Positions 24,211-35,784 of a DNA stretch of 64,000 bases are shown one piece after another. Position 1 is the first letter of the stretch. The number at the start of each line of letters is the position of its first letter. The stretch lies in NCBI GenBank assembly GCA_961205875.1, contig OY540809.1:17062267-17126266 (forward strand). Direction: 5' to 3'. Source of the DNA: Sialis fuliginosa. Lineage: Eukaryota; Arthropoda; Insecta; Megaloptera; Sialidae. The notes under the pieces were generated by a model that worked only from the letters and a program-made list of their open reading frames with translations, ran no database searches and had not been told where the DNA came from. The position numbers were made by a program, and so were the translations under genes.

Positions 24211-24500
24211 ATGATGCCTCTTGCACCAACTCCAATAGTTGCTGTACCTTCGAAACCGAAAATCGGGTTTTCAATTGACTCTATTGTAGGGGGCACATCA
24301 TCCCCGCAAACTAGCCCCGTGCATTACTCCGAGGGGAGCGGGCCTATCTCGCCGTCGAGCGATCACAGCATAGGGGAGAACTCACACACTATCGTGCATT
24401 CCCCTACGCGGAACGATCGGTACTCCCCCCCTTCGGGAGGCAGGTCGTCCCCAAAGCCGCCTATTATGGTTCCTGGAATACCGGCGCATTCGCTTATAAG
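24211..24500 (+). CDS. ems: EMX-class homeobox gene (empty spiracles/E5 family), coding exon 1
   Basis: First coding exon of a homeodomain transcription factor of the Emx/empty spiracles class, expected to act in the nucleus in head and neural patterning. The start is the first of two adjacent ATGs. No in-frame exon-like sequence lies upstream. Residues 20-27 read FSIDSIVG, the N-terminal eh1-like repressor motif (Groucho-binding in the family) found at this place in EMX proteins, preceded by a PKPKIG-type lead. Residues 29-96 are Ser/Pro/Gly-rich and look disordered. The exon is much less AT-rich than its surroundings. It ends in AG at a clear donor (AAG|GTAAAT) after 290 coding bases, leaving two bases of an Arg codon that the first base of the exon at 41670 completes. 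It could be the paralogue E5 rather than ems, because insects usually carry both as neighbours and I cannot separate them from this part. The family assignment is strong; the symbol is tentative. Confidence 0.85.
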
Positions 24501-24966
24501 GTAAATGCTTCTCTTATCTACCATTTATATACAAAGTTTGGGAATCTTTTTTCATTTAAACTACCCTCTAACATTTACCGACGCCTTTCGCGTATTGGAT
24601 TATGTTACAACATATATGTGTATAAATAAATAAGAACACTTCAAAATGGACTATCTTTTTTGGTAATATTGAAATTTTATTATTAAATAAGATTATACAT
24701 AATAGCTTTAATAAGACTTCACTGTCTATCAACTACTAACTCCCTTATGTATTTATATATTTATAACAAATGCTTGTTTTTTACGATCAAATATTCCGCC
24801 GGTTAATAAGGTATATGTAGGTATATACGTCTATACCTACACTGTTATTTTAGCTCAGAGAGGCATTGGTGAATTTTATCTAATAAAGAACAATATTTAT
24901 AATAGGTAAAATAGTGATAAAAAGAAACAGCTATACACGTATAAAGCAAGAGAAAATATTATTTAA

Positions 24967-25621
24967 GTGACCATTCCACTGCGACGGGCATGAAACGTGC
25001 TAATTTTAATGATTTTTTTTATTGAATAAAATTCGATAATCAGTCCGATTTTTTTTGTTTATCACATGACTTATGTTGACACAAAAATATTTTTGAATAT
25101 TTTACTTTTATTTTTTATCTATTCTTTTGGCCACTGCAAAAAAGTGCCTGACGGCGGGAATCCTACTCCTCCAAAAATTGCCAAAAAGAAAAAGATTAAA
25201 AAGATTATTAATCAGTATGAAAAACTGTAGCGTCTTTTTTTCCGATGAAAATTAACATAATGGTGATCATTTCAAAATTGAGTGTCAAATTGGATACTTT
25301 TTTTTATAGTTCTTCGTTCTATAAAATGTGAAATTTTTAAATAAATAAAAAAGCTTCCGTACGACATTAAGGAATGGAGTGAAGAATGATGTGGCAAAAT
25401 TTGAGACGGATAGCTTGAACACTCTTCCTTTAAAATTTTTCGCCGTTTTGAAAAACGACGTTTAGAGAAAAACGTGTTTAAAATTGGCATGTGCGATGCA
25501 CTCTGATGCCCTTGCACGCAGCTGGTCGATCTCTTTTTCTGAGATGTTTATGAAAGTCTATGTTTTTCGATACTTATGCAATAAAGAAAATTTTCAAAAA
25601 AAAATTCAGTGGAATGGTCCC
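24967..25621. mobile_element. TTAA-flanked MITE, ~655 bp
   Basis: The ends are GTGACCATTCCACTG (left) and CAGTGGAATGGTCCC (right), inverted repeats with one mismatch, each flanked by TTAA (24963-24966 and 25622-25625). TTAA duplications are typical of piggyBac and Kolobok elements. There is no transposase; the apparent frames at 25272-25861 are not coding. It lies 460 bp into intron 1. Confidence 0.7.
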
Positions 25622-27170
25622 TTAAAACAGCAAATTTATTGTTTTCGTTCGACAATATATTATATTGTTTTTAACAGAAACGATAATATAGTTGGATTAA
25701 GATTATACTTACTTCATTCTAATATTAAAAAAAAATTGCTTTCGATATACCTATGTATATGTACCTATATGAAACATAAGGGTTGTCTTGGTCCAATACA
25801 TTTTTTTTTATCTGTAAATGTACTAAGTAATTCCATGCCAGCGTATAGTTTTAAATTATAAGTAATTTATATCTTAATTATTATTTTTCTTATAATACCT
25901 TATACTGTATGGATTTACCTTTTCAATTATTTGTGTAGATATACATATACATGAAATGTAGCTTAAAGAAACCCTACAAATTACTATAGTTAATGTTAGC
26001 TAAATCCCTATTCATTATATGTATTAGAATCAGTGGCGTAGAAAGTGCTGGTGGAAATTTATTAAGTAAATGCAAACTAAAATCTATATTGAATTATGTT
26101 GTGCTGTCTCTGGATTGATCTGTGTAAAAATTAAACTGATAATTTCCATAGACAATATAATTTACAATTGACAATCGCACTGAAAATACTTGTAAAAGAT
26201 TTAGTATAGGATGTGAGTAAAATTTGTATAATACATTTTTTTTATCATTATGCCTATACCGGGTGGGTTAAAAAAATGTGTCGTATTTGGTGACATAGTA
26301 CTCTGGAACTAGAAAATATAAATCATAAAAAGTTTGGTTAGGTTTTAAAATATTTGTTATATATAGAATAGTTTTACGTACCTATTCAAATTTCAAAATT
26401 ATTTTGATAAACTATTTAGTATAGTTACAAATGTTACAAGTTACAACATTGTTTATATTATATACATTATAGGTACCTTTTACTTAAATTAATTCTGATT
26501 CAAATACCACACATATCTCTTTATGTTATTATTGATAAGAATGTTATTTAATTTTTCTTTAGAAGGATAAATAGGTACCTATACCTAATCTATATTGATA
26601 TACGTATACGTACAATATATTAGTATATCTACTACAATAAAAAGTAGATAAGTATGAGGGGTATAAATACAAAATTTATCATGTTAAATGTCCACTTTTT
26701 TATATTCTGTCTTGCAAACATGTTTTGAAAACTGGGTAAAATATTTTTAAAATAATTGAAGAACTTGCCTTCAAGGATGTTAAGTAATAAAACTACCTAT
26801 GTCCAAGTGTTTACTATTAAAACTAGCCATGTTTAAAAAGGTTCATTATCACTAAAAGTTAATGTCATGTCCAACAATATTTTTTTTTTAATTATAAATA
26901 GGTATGTAAAATTTTTCACTTCAAATATTAAAAAAAAAACAAAATTTATAAATATCTCAAAATGGTTTAGGGTGGGAATGGCAAGTTTTGATGTTTAACC
27001 CTGGGCGGTCACTGTGGAGTCTCTAAGACTAAAACCCAAGCATTTTCATATTTTCAGAAAAAATATAATTATTATTAACATTTATTATTAAATTAATTAT
27101 TTACAATTAATAACAACGATTTTGTAGTAAAATAATCAAGTTTTTAATACTAGAATCTGCTATACCCCAC

Positions 27171-27624
27171 TAAGGTACTGGTACCAGTGTTGGCCAATAC
27201 CCTAGTGCTGGACAGTTGTTAAATTAAATGTACCTAATAAATTATAAATATTTGTTTATATTTGATAAATACCATTACTGAATCATAATCTATAGACGCT
27301 TAACTGTAAAACAGCTTAATTTGATGACAATCGGTCAATATAATAGCATCTGCTTTACATTGTTTCCAATTTAACGATAATTTATTTTATAACTTTTGTG
27401 TCGTAGTACTTATCATTTTGTAATCATTAGCAAATGTCCATCACTGGGTGCCCATTACTGGTTTTACTTTGTCTATTACTGGAGAAAAAACATAAACAAA
27501 ATAAAAGGCTATAATTAAAAAATCTTGGTAATTAAATTGATTTAATCCTTGTTTTATTAGTAACATGAGTTCATGAGAATTACAAAAAAAGAAGTGCATC
27601 AATTCCAAAAAACAGTATACCTTA
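27171..27624 (-). mobile_element. AAGGTACTGG-ended MITE, reverse copy (~454 bp)
   Basis: It runs from TAAGGTACTGGTACCAG to AACAGTATACCTTA and holds the inverse of the internal landmarks of the 12854-13437 copy (for example ACATGAGTTCATGAGAAT). It has internal deletions relative to that copy. Confidence 0.75.
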
Positions 27625-28317
27625 ATCTTAAAGCGGCCAAGAATGGTTCCATTATCTTATGACTTTCATGTCACAAATAATAAGTATGACCGTCCAGGGT
27701 TAATTAATAAAATAAAATAAAGTATAGTAAATAAAACACATAGTCACTTATGTTAATAATCATTGTTAAAACAAAAACTTATAGAAAGATTAACCTAATC
27801 CGACGCTGACATGTTAATATATTTATTTTATTAATTCCACTTGTAGTGTTGGTAGCGCTGTGTGTTAACATTCACGAATAATTTACGAGTTGTATTTTGT
27901 TTATGTTTACTAAATAGGACTTCTATTGTCTGACAAAACGTTCTCACGGTTCTATGCTGTACCTTCGATTATAAATTCACATAATATTTATATAGGTCTT
28001 ATTCACATTAGAATCAAAAATGAATGCATATTATTTGATTAAATATGATTTATATTTGAAAAATATAATTAATAATATCATTTCCGGATTACTAATATGA
28101 TATATATGATAACTCCATTCAGAGCTGAGAATCTCGTGGTTTTAAGGTGTTACATTATATAATATAAATAATTAGCATTTAAAAATTAATGTTTCAAGGG
28201 GCTAATTATTTTCTTGGTTTGTAATAATTTTTTTTTTGAGAAAAAAATAAAATAAAAGCCGGGTCAAATTATGTAGCTTTAAATTAAATGTCAACTAATA
28301 TAATATGTAACTGAAAA

Positions 28318-28570
28318 AATCTAGAATGTAGCTTTTAATTAGTAGATACTTACTTTCAATGAAAATTATAACGAATGCTTTAGCAAAATAATGTATGAAA
28401 AATTTAGAAATAACTTTTTTTATTAATCGTCACACGAACACTTACACTTTTATAGATATTACATCTTCCGTCAACATGAAATATATAGCTCTTGATAGCT
28501 CTTTGATTATCAAGTATAGAGAATGGCTACGGAACCCTATCATATCTATGCCCAACATGCACTTAGCCAT
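28318..28570 (+). mobile_element. GGGTTCCGTA-type repeat, 3' fragment
   Basis: It matches the end of the family: TAGCTTTTAATTAGTA, TCACACGAACACTTACAC, GAATGGCTACGGAACCCTA, CCCAACATGCACTT. Only the last third is present. Confidence 0.65.
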
Positions 28571-30309
28571 TTTTATTTATTTAAAAAAATATATATACTT
28601 ATGGTAAATATTAAGTATTTTGCATCGAAATATTCATCTTGTTAAAATTTAAACTCTAATCTTCTTGTAAATGTCTAAGAGGTATCGTCTCGGTTTCATT
28701 TAAGCCGGTTACGTTTCGACGTCAAGATGATTTGATCTATACAAATTTCATCCCCAAAACAAAAAAATTAACTTATTGTGGGTATCGTTATTTTTTTTAA
28801 CCTTGTAAAAAAGGTAACTTCGGATGATTACAAAATTAAAATAACTACATTGAAAAAAATTTAAATAGAAAATAGGTGTATACAGACCCTGAGAGAGCTT
28901 CAATGGGGCCCGAGCCAAATTTCGGGGGCTCCATATCCCTTCGTTTGGCGAGCGTAAGGAAATTCCTCACAACAAAATAATAGAAGTGCATTAAACACGG
29001 GAGTTAATTGCACTTTATAATAAGTTCACAGATTATACAGTATTATATAAGATAAATAAATTATTAATATGTATGTACCTACAATAAAAATAATTTTCGG
29101 GGCACCGGGATCCTTGAGAATATATGGCCCTCCTAGCCCCCTCTTTATCTGGACCTGGGTATGTACATATAGGTACCTATAACAGTTTATGAATTTATAA
29201 ATGTATTTATTTTATTATATATATTTTTACACCTGTATGCATTAATTAGCGTTTGATTGATGGAAATTATGAATTATTTTCTGATAGTTAACAAACTAAC
29301 TAAGTTGTTATTTTTTTGCCATGTTTTAATAAAAATTACTACTAAAGAATTTTTTTATGGAACGATTTCTTTAAATAAAATGTGTTTGGTCCTTTGAAAT
29401 TATGAGGGTTTCTTCTATAGATAACTCCTTGATGGTTTTTTTTGGTAGCTGTTGAATACCGATATTAATTAACCGAGGTAAATTGCGACATTTTCAAAAA
29501 ACGTGTTTTCTTATAGGAAATTTTCTTATCTGTAAAATTGACCCTGTTCTTTTTTGCATCGTTTTCTTTGCATCGACGATTTAAGCATATCACCACTCAC
29601 TTTTTTTGTTTTTAATTTTTTTCGAGTATTTCTCGGGGACTTACAACTTGTATTTTTGATATTTTATTAAGGGTGTCATTTGCCATCGATTGGCAAGAAT
29701 CGAATATTAAGTCCAGCATTTGTCGTTTATAGAAAAATTATATTTTGATTGAACTATATTATCAGTAAAATTGTTATGATTTTTTAATAATAATATTCAC
29801 TAGACTCATTTTGTTAGACAAGACTTCATTCTATTTTGGTAGTTTTATTCGTAATTCTATGTCTATTTACTCAACATTAATTCCCATCTGTATCGTATCG
29901 CGTCGCCTATTTAAGGTAATTTAAATTTAAAAAAATAACAGCTTGGATAATTAAATCATTATAATATAATATAATCGTTGTAACTAATATAAATAATTGT
30001 TAGTACATGGCAGTTAATTAGTATAATAAAACAATATGAATCTAGAATAATTATCTAAAGAGAGAAAATTGACGTCTAAGCCATTAGTTTTCGACTAACA
30101 ATATTACAAAATTTTTATAAATAAAAATTAAATAATAAATATGTCTATAAATCTTGATATTATTATTATATAATCAAACATTTATAAAAAATAAAATTCT
30201 ATTATATAAAAACAAAGTCCGTATACTTAGGTACCTACTCTTTATTAAGTAGTTCTCAAACAAGTATAAAAAATTGCAGTATGCTAGTATTGTAGTATTG
30301 TGTAGGCTT

Positions 30310-30960
30310 TTTGACGTGAATAATGTCTAGTGTTTCACGTCAGATACTGGATAGGTATTTAAAAAACTTGATGTAACGCGCGGAGATCAGTTTGCGCGCT
30401 AGTGTAAATTTAAAATCAATATATCTCTACACTCAGAGCAGCTACCACATGGGTTTTAGTCTCAAATTATAGATCTTGATTAGATCTATGATGTAAAAAT
30501 AAAAATAAAAATATTTAATCAGTTTTAATAAATTAAGAACTTCATATTATTAAAAAAATAAAAAAATTATATGTCCACGATTACGCTTGTAAATATTAAC
30601 AAAAAAAACACAGTATATAAGAATATATTCTCTACGACCTAACGTTTTTAATTTTTTGATTAGAGTTTTTTAAATTGAATAAAAAAATAAAAAGTAAATT
30701 TCGTATGTCCACGATTTCGCTTGTAAATATTAAGTAATTGTTCAAATCATAAGAAATAACTGTTTATACAATACTGGTTATATATTTCTTTATTTAAACT
30801 AAATTTACGGCAACATTTTGTGTCCATTTTACAAATATATAAACGTTTCTATGTAACAAAGATGTATCAATCTATAATATGAATTTTATTTAACCCCATT
30901 TCCACTATTATTCACGTCAATTCTTCGACTGTGCATTCCGAATCCTGATACAGTTACACC
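30310..30960 (+). mobile_element. TTGACGTGAATA-ended repeat, copy 1 (~650 bp)
   Basis: It starts TTTTTGACGTGAATAATGTC and ends ATTCACGTCAATTCTTCGAC with GACTGTGCATTCCGA. Internally it has CAGATACTGG.TAGG, GCGCGCTAGTGTA, AATTATAGATCT. It is collinear with 60842-61275, which is shorter. The termini are inverted. No coding sequence is present. Confidence 0.7.
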
Positions 30961-32084
30961 TATTATTTTATCTGGTTTCTTAATTTATAATTTTTTTATT
31001 ATACATAGTTCTTTGGTAACGGGAAATTATATTTACTACTAAAAATGCGTTTTTTTGCGCATTAAAACATAATAATTGATTAAGTATAAATGTTGGTGCT
31101 TGTAGAAGATTTGATTCGTTTTAATAAATTAATTTATTTATATTTAAGTATGTAGATAGAAGTATACTATATTTTTTAATCACTGTAAATTTCCTTATTA
31201 CTCACTATTTAAAAATACTTATTTGTTTACGCTTTGAGCTCTAATTTAAAGTACCTAGGTATAGCTATTCATAAAAATAATATGTAATATAGACATTTTT
31301 AAATATATATTTTAGGGATGTAACGGATGTCGTTTTAGCGGATAAGGATGCGGATGTGAATCTTAGATTAGGAAAGACTATGGATACATAACAACCAATG
31401 CTAATCCGTATATGAAAGTGTTACCAAAATTTGTCGGCAGCCATCTTTTTTTAATTGTCAAAATCGCATATTATCCCAGAGGCGTCAGTTGAAAATTTAT
31501 AATATGCAAATATGCTTTTAATTACAATTGAATTTAGTATGTAAGAGAGATGGTAGTTCCAAATAGACATTTCTCTGTTAATCAATTATCACTGGAAATA
31601 CTTTTATAGACAATATAAAACATTTATTATTAGTTAATTTTATAATTCAAAACAATTGATATTTATTTTAAAATCTGAATGATACGCCAATGACTCGTGG
31701 AGCGATTTTTCGTGGTGCGATATGGTAACAACGCTAGGTAATGTGTTATTTGTCCTTAATCTTTCCTTGTCTAAGATGTGAATTGTTAACTTATTTGATA
31801 AATAAGATTTATTGTATTTTTGTATAGATGTTAATTTAGAAAAAAATAATACTTGAAATTTTATAAGCAACACTGTTAAAAATTTTTGTAAATTTACTAC
31901 ATTTTTACTAAGCAGTTGCTTTGTAAAATTACAAACTCTCGTATTGTATTGGAATTTTCAAACGCATTCGTAGTAATATTGCAATTTGTAATAACAAGAG
32001 TACTAAGCAGGTTGCAATTTTACAAATTTTTTGTATTCGTCAGAAACTTGTTGTAATTTTACCATTCAAAGTTGTAGAATTAAA

Positions 32085-32940
32085 TCTAAAGTTTTGTAAA
32101 ATTTCCATACATATTCGGAATTTAATTTTACCACAATTATCTGTAAAATTACTAACCAAAATTTGCAATTACAATCTCAAGAAGTGATTGGAAATTTACA
32201 AATCATTATTTATTTTTTCAAATTCTGTTTGCATTTTTACAAAAATTCATTCAAGTCATGAGCGCTATGTATTTTTACAAGTCTTGTTTGTAATTTTAAG
32301 TCTAAAACTTTGTAAAATTTCTACACATATTCGGAATTTAATTTTACCACATTTATCTGTAAAATTACTAACCAAAATTTGCAATTACAATCTCAAGAAG
32401 TGATTGGAAATTTACAAATTATTATTTATTTTTTCAAATTCTGTTTGCATTTTTACAAAAATTCATTCAAGTCATGAGCGCTATGTATTTTTACAATTCT
32501 TATTTGTAATTTCAAGTCTAAAACTTTGTAAAATTTCTACACATATTCGGATTTTGATTTTACCAAGATTAATAGTAAAATTACTAACCGAAACTTGCAG
32601 TTACAATTACAGGAAATTTACAAATCATTACTTTTTTTTTGAAAATTCTGTTTGCATTTTTACAAAATTTCTTTCAAGTCATGAGCGCTATGTATTTTTA
32701 CAATTCTTGTTTGTAATTTCAAGTCTAAAATTTTGTAAAATTTCTATACCTATTTGTAGTCTAATCTTACTACAGTTATCAAAAAAATGACTAACTGAAA
32801 TACGTAATCCAAATTGCAAAAAGTGATTGAAAAATTGTAAAACTTTAATTACTTTAGATTTGTTTATATTTTTACTAGTGTCTCTTACGATCATATAGTT
32901 TTATGTAATCTTCTAATTCTGCTGTGTAGTTTCAAGTATA
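32085..32940 (+). repeat. tandem array of ~216-bp units, left subterminal region
   Basis: Unit starts (TCTAAA followed by TTTGTAAAATTTC) fall at 32085, 32301, 32517 and 32724, and a degenerate fifth start lies near 32935. The spacings are 216, 216, 207 and about 211 bp. Each unit contains several copies of the GTAAAATTAC / GTAATTTTAC motif in both orientations. Because 216 is a multiple of three, the array stays open in one frame and mimics short proteins; these are not genes. Confidence 0.85.
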
Positions 32941-33659
32941 AAACTTGGTATATTTATTTTGCATTTTTATAAAATTGTGACTTATGCAGATTTAAAATTT
33001 AATTTGAATGCAGTTCTAAGTAAAATTAGTAGCAAACATTTATACTTGAATTGCAAGTATGAAGTATAGATTATAAAAAAATATTTTTTTTTTATTAAAA
33101 TGTTTTAATATACATGTTGTTTCTGAATATGAAATATGTTAGTTTTATAAAAAAAAACTCATAGAATCGATCAAGTGTATAAAAAAAATTGTGAAAGAAC
33201 CGAATTATTCACTGTGGTAAAAAATAGTGATAAAATTTAATTGTAAGTGTAATAGGGTATGTTCAAATCTGCATATCAACATTTTTTATATTTGAAAGTA
33301 AGTAAATCTTTGCTAATTATTATTTATGAATTATATATAAACTGGTCAAAATGCCTAAAACAACCTTTATAAATGCTCCATATGCCGGTGTAAAACAACC
33401 TTTAATTTTATTCGAATTTGCAAGTCCCGACCAGCATAGAAAAAATCATTGTTGCGTTTCTTTTGACATGCCGACACAAGTATAGAACAGTGATTCTCAA
33501 AGTGTGGGTCGCGACTCCTAGGAAGGTCGCAGAAAAATTGATGACATAAACCGAGTTTAGTAAGCAAACAATTATTTTTTACTTGGTGTGAAAACAGTGT
33601 CCACTATTCGCTGAATTAACAATGACAGTTCTCTTGCCATTTGCAACCAACTTATTTAT

Positions 33660-35036
33660 AGGCGAGCGGATTATCGAGTCTAGCTCGCTTAGAAATGACA
33701 ATAACCGACCAATCGACGTTCTAGTGGCTAAAAATGATTTTATTAAATTCTTTATATTTTTCTGAGAAAAAACATCTATATACATGATATTTTTTTATGC
33801 GGTCCTTCAATAGGTACACACATTTTTTTGTTTAATAAATCTAAATCTGCATTAAAAAATCTGAAAAAATTATGTAAGCTTCATTGGATTAAAATGAACA
33901 TTTTTTGTCTCATAAACTTTTTTTTAAAATCAATTGTTTTGAAGATAAAAAATATTTATACTTTAAAAATAGCGAAAAATTCGTATATTTGTGATTTTTT
34001 TTTCGGAAACTAATTGTTCAATCAAAATAAATCAAAAACAAAAAGAATCAGCCAACTTTGAACTATAACTATATTTTTTTTCATTTTGATCATTACTGTA
34101 ATTAAATGTAAAAACTTCATTAGAGCCGAACTCACTCTTTGCGCCGTAAATCGATACCATGGCTGGCTACAACATTCATTTAATAATAATTGAAATATTT
34201 AAATACTGGGATGAATGCATCAATAAAAACACTTTAGAATATTTTTATTGCACATTTATTTGTCACGATTATTTTCTTTATTATAATATTATACTTATCA
34301 GAACATCTACAAAAAATATTTCTGTTCTTGTTGCGGAAAATTTCCTTGTACAGCTAAAACATGCTCTTGTTTGGATTTAGATTTAAAATGTTGTTCAGTT
34401 TGTAGATGTTTTGATAAGTGTAACAATAAAGAAAATAATTGTAACAAATAAATGTGCAATAAAAATATTCTAAAGTGTTTTTATTGAAACTTTCATCCCA
34501 GTATTTAAATATTTCAATTATTAAACGAAAATTGTAGCCAGCCATGGTATCGATTTACGGCGCAAGGAGTGAGTTCGGCTCTAATGAAGTTTTTACATTT
34601 AATTACAGTAATAATCAAAATGAAAAAAAATCTAATTATAGTTTAAAGTTGGCTGATTCTTTTTGTTTATGTTTTATTCTGATTGAATAATTAGTTACCG
34701 AGAAAAAAATTCACAAATATACGAATTTTTCGCTATTTTTAAAGTTAAAATATTTTTTATCTTCAAAACTATAGCTTTAAAAAAAAAGTTTATGAGACAA
34801 AAAATGTTTATTTTAATCCAATGAAGCTTACATAATTTTTTCAGATTTTTTAATGCAGATTTAGATTTATTAAACAAAAAAATGTGTGTACCTATTGAAG
34901 GACCGCATAAAAAAATATCATGTATATAGATGTTTTTTCTCAGAAAAATATAAAGAATTTAATAAAATCATTTTTAGCCACTAGAACGTCGATTGGTTGG
35001 TTAGTGTACTCGAAATAGCTGTAATCCGCTCGCCCT
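33660..35036. repeat. giant palindrome (about 600-bp arms) inside the hAT-like element
   Basis: From GGCGAGCGGATTA at 33660 the sequence is repeated in inverse to TAATCCGCTCGCC at 35036. Only the outer 50 bp and scattered positions diverge. The arms share landmarks such as CGACGTTCTAGTGGC, GAACTCACTC, CGATACCATGGCTGGC and ATACTGGGATGAA. The loop is short, about 34330-34395. Paired open frames on opposite strands (for example a MAGYN-starting frame from each arm) are mirror images and are not separate genes. It could be a foldback element or an inverted duplication made during abortive transposition. Confidence 0.85.
34287..34451 (+). pseudogene. cysteine-rich CXC-like C-terminal tail in the palindrome loop
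   Basis: A frame closing at TAA (34449-34451) encodes 43 residues with 12 cysteines from 34323. The spacing is CxCCx4Cx4CxCx6CCx2CxCx3C with a final NNKENNCNK. Part of it (GKFPCTAKTCSCLDLDLK) falls in the loop and the rest in the right arm. The spacing resembles the CXC/CRC zinc-binding module and the Cys-rich tails of some transposases. There is no start codon or upstream domain: the frame is closed by a stop just before 34287. An AATAAA occurs within 20 bp downstream. It may be the surviving 3' end of a transposase gene. A chance run in T/G-rich DNA cannot be excluded. Confidence 0.35.
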
Positions 35037-35784
35037 ATTATACGAAATGGTATTTTCAGTACTGACCAACATCAAAACAAAGCCGCGCTCACTCATCACA
35101 TTAAATTTAATTTAAAATATTTTAAGTAAACTCAATTAGTTAGTTAAGTTAATGTCGAAAAATATACAAATAATATTTTGTTCAAAGATGTACTCGAGAT
35201 AAGTTATTAACTTGTTATTAATTATTATTGATATTAAATTTCGCTATTAATCACAATTATGAGTGATTCAATTCAAAAAGTTTGAGAAATACTGGTATAG
35301 AACATAGTTTCATGTGAACGCGCTGGCGGAAGGGGTAAATTTTGTTACATTTTATTTTCTCACGATGCTAAGCTACTGCGTATGAGCAATAATACGATTT
35401 TTGAACAGTCGTTATTAAAAATTTGTTGTGTAAAGATTGATGCTGCTACAAGTGATTTTTTATAATTCTGTTGTTTAATCCAATAATTGTTTTTAACGTT
35501 TATTGAATATATATCTGTTATAATTCAGGTAACTTTTTCACCTACTTACATCTTTAAGCTGTAGCCATTTGTCTAAACAAATGATTTTTATTTTTGGAGT
35601 TAAAATTTTAAGGCAAAAGAAATATTTTCTTGTTTCAAATAATTTTTTTCCAAAACTAAGATTTTAATATTTGAAATGTGTAATCAAATTTTGATCAGTG
35701 TTTTAAAATTTCACGACAAATAAGTATAACTTCTAACGCGTGTACATAAGTACACATACCCACTTTTTGTTTTGTTTTTTATAG

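Larger units (their letters stand above)
33488..35294. mobile_element. hAT-like element with perfect 8-bp target duplication, inserted in the CACTG transposon
   Basis: GTATAGAA occurs immediately outside both ends (33480-33487 and 35295-35302). The left end reads CAGTGATTCTCAAAGTGTGG and the right end TTTGAGAAATACTG, so the termini are inverted CAGT(G/A)(A/T)TTCTCAAA. CAGNG-like ends and an 8-bp duplication define the hAT superfamily. The left end continues into a GTGGGTCGCGACTCCTAGG stretch of a kind seen in many animal hAT elements. No hAT transposase is present. Most of the interior is the large palindrome listed separately. Confidence 0.75.

Noticed and set aside
32188-32894. Tandem 'proteins' of 71 and 128 residues and an opposite-strand frame
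   Set aside because: The 216-bp repeat unit is a multiple of three, so frames stay open by periodicity. Composition is low-complexity and there is no domain.
33828-34877. Pairs of similar proteins encoded on opposite strands
   Set aside because: Mirror images created by the large palindrome, not duplicated genes.
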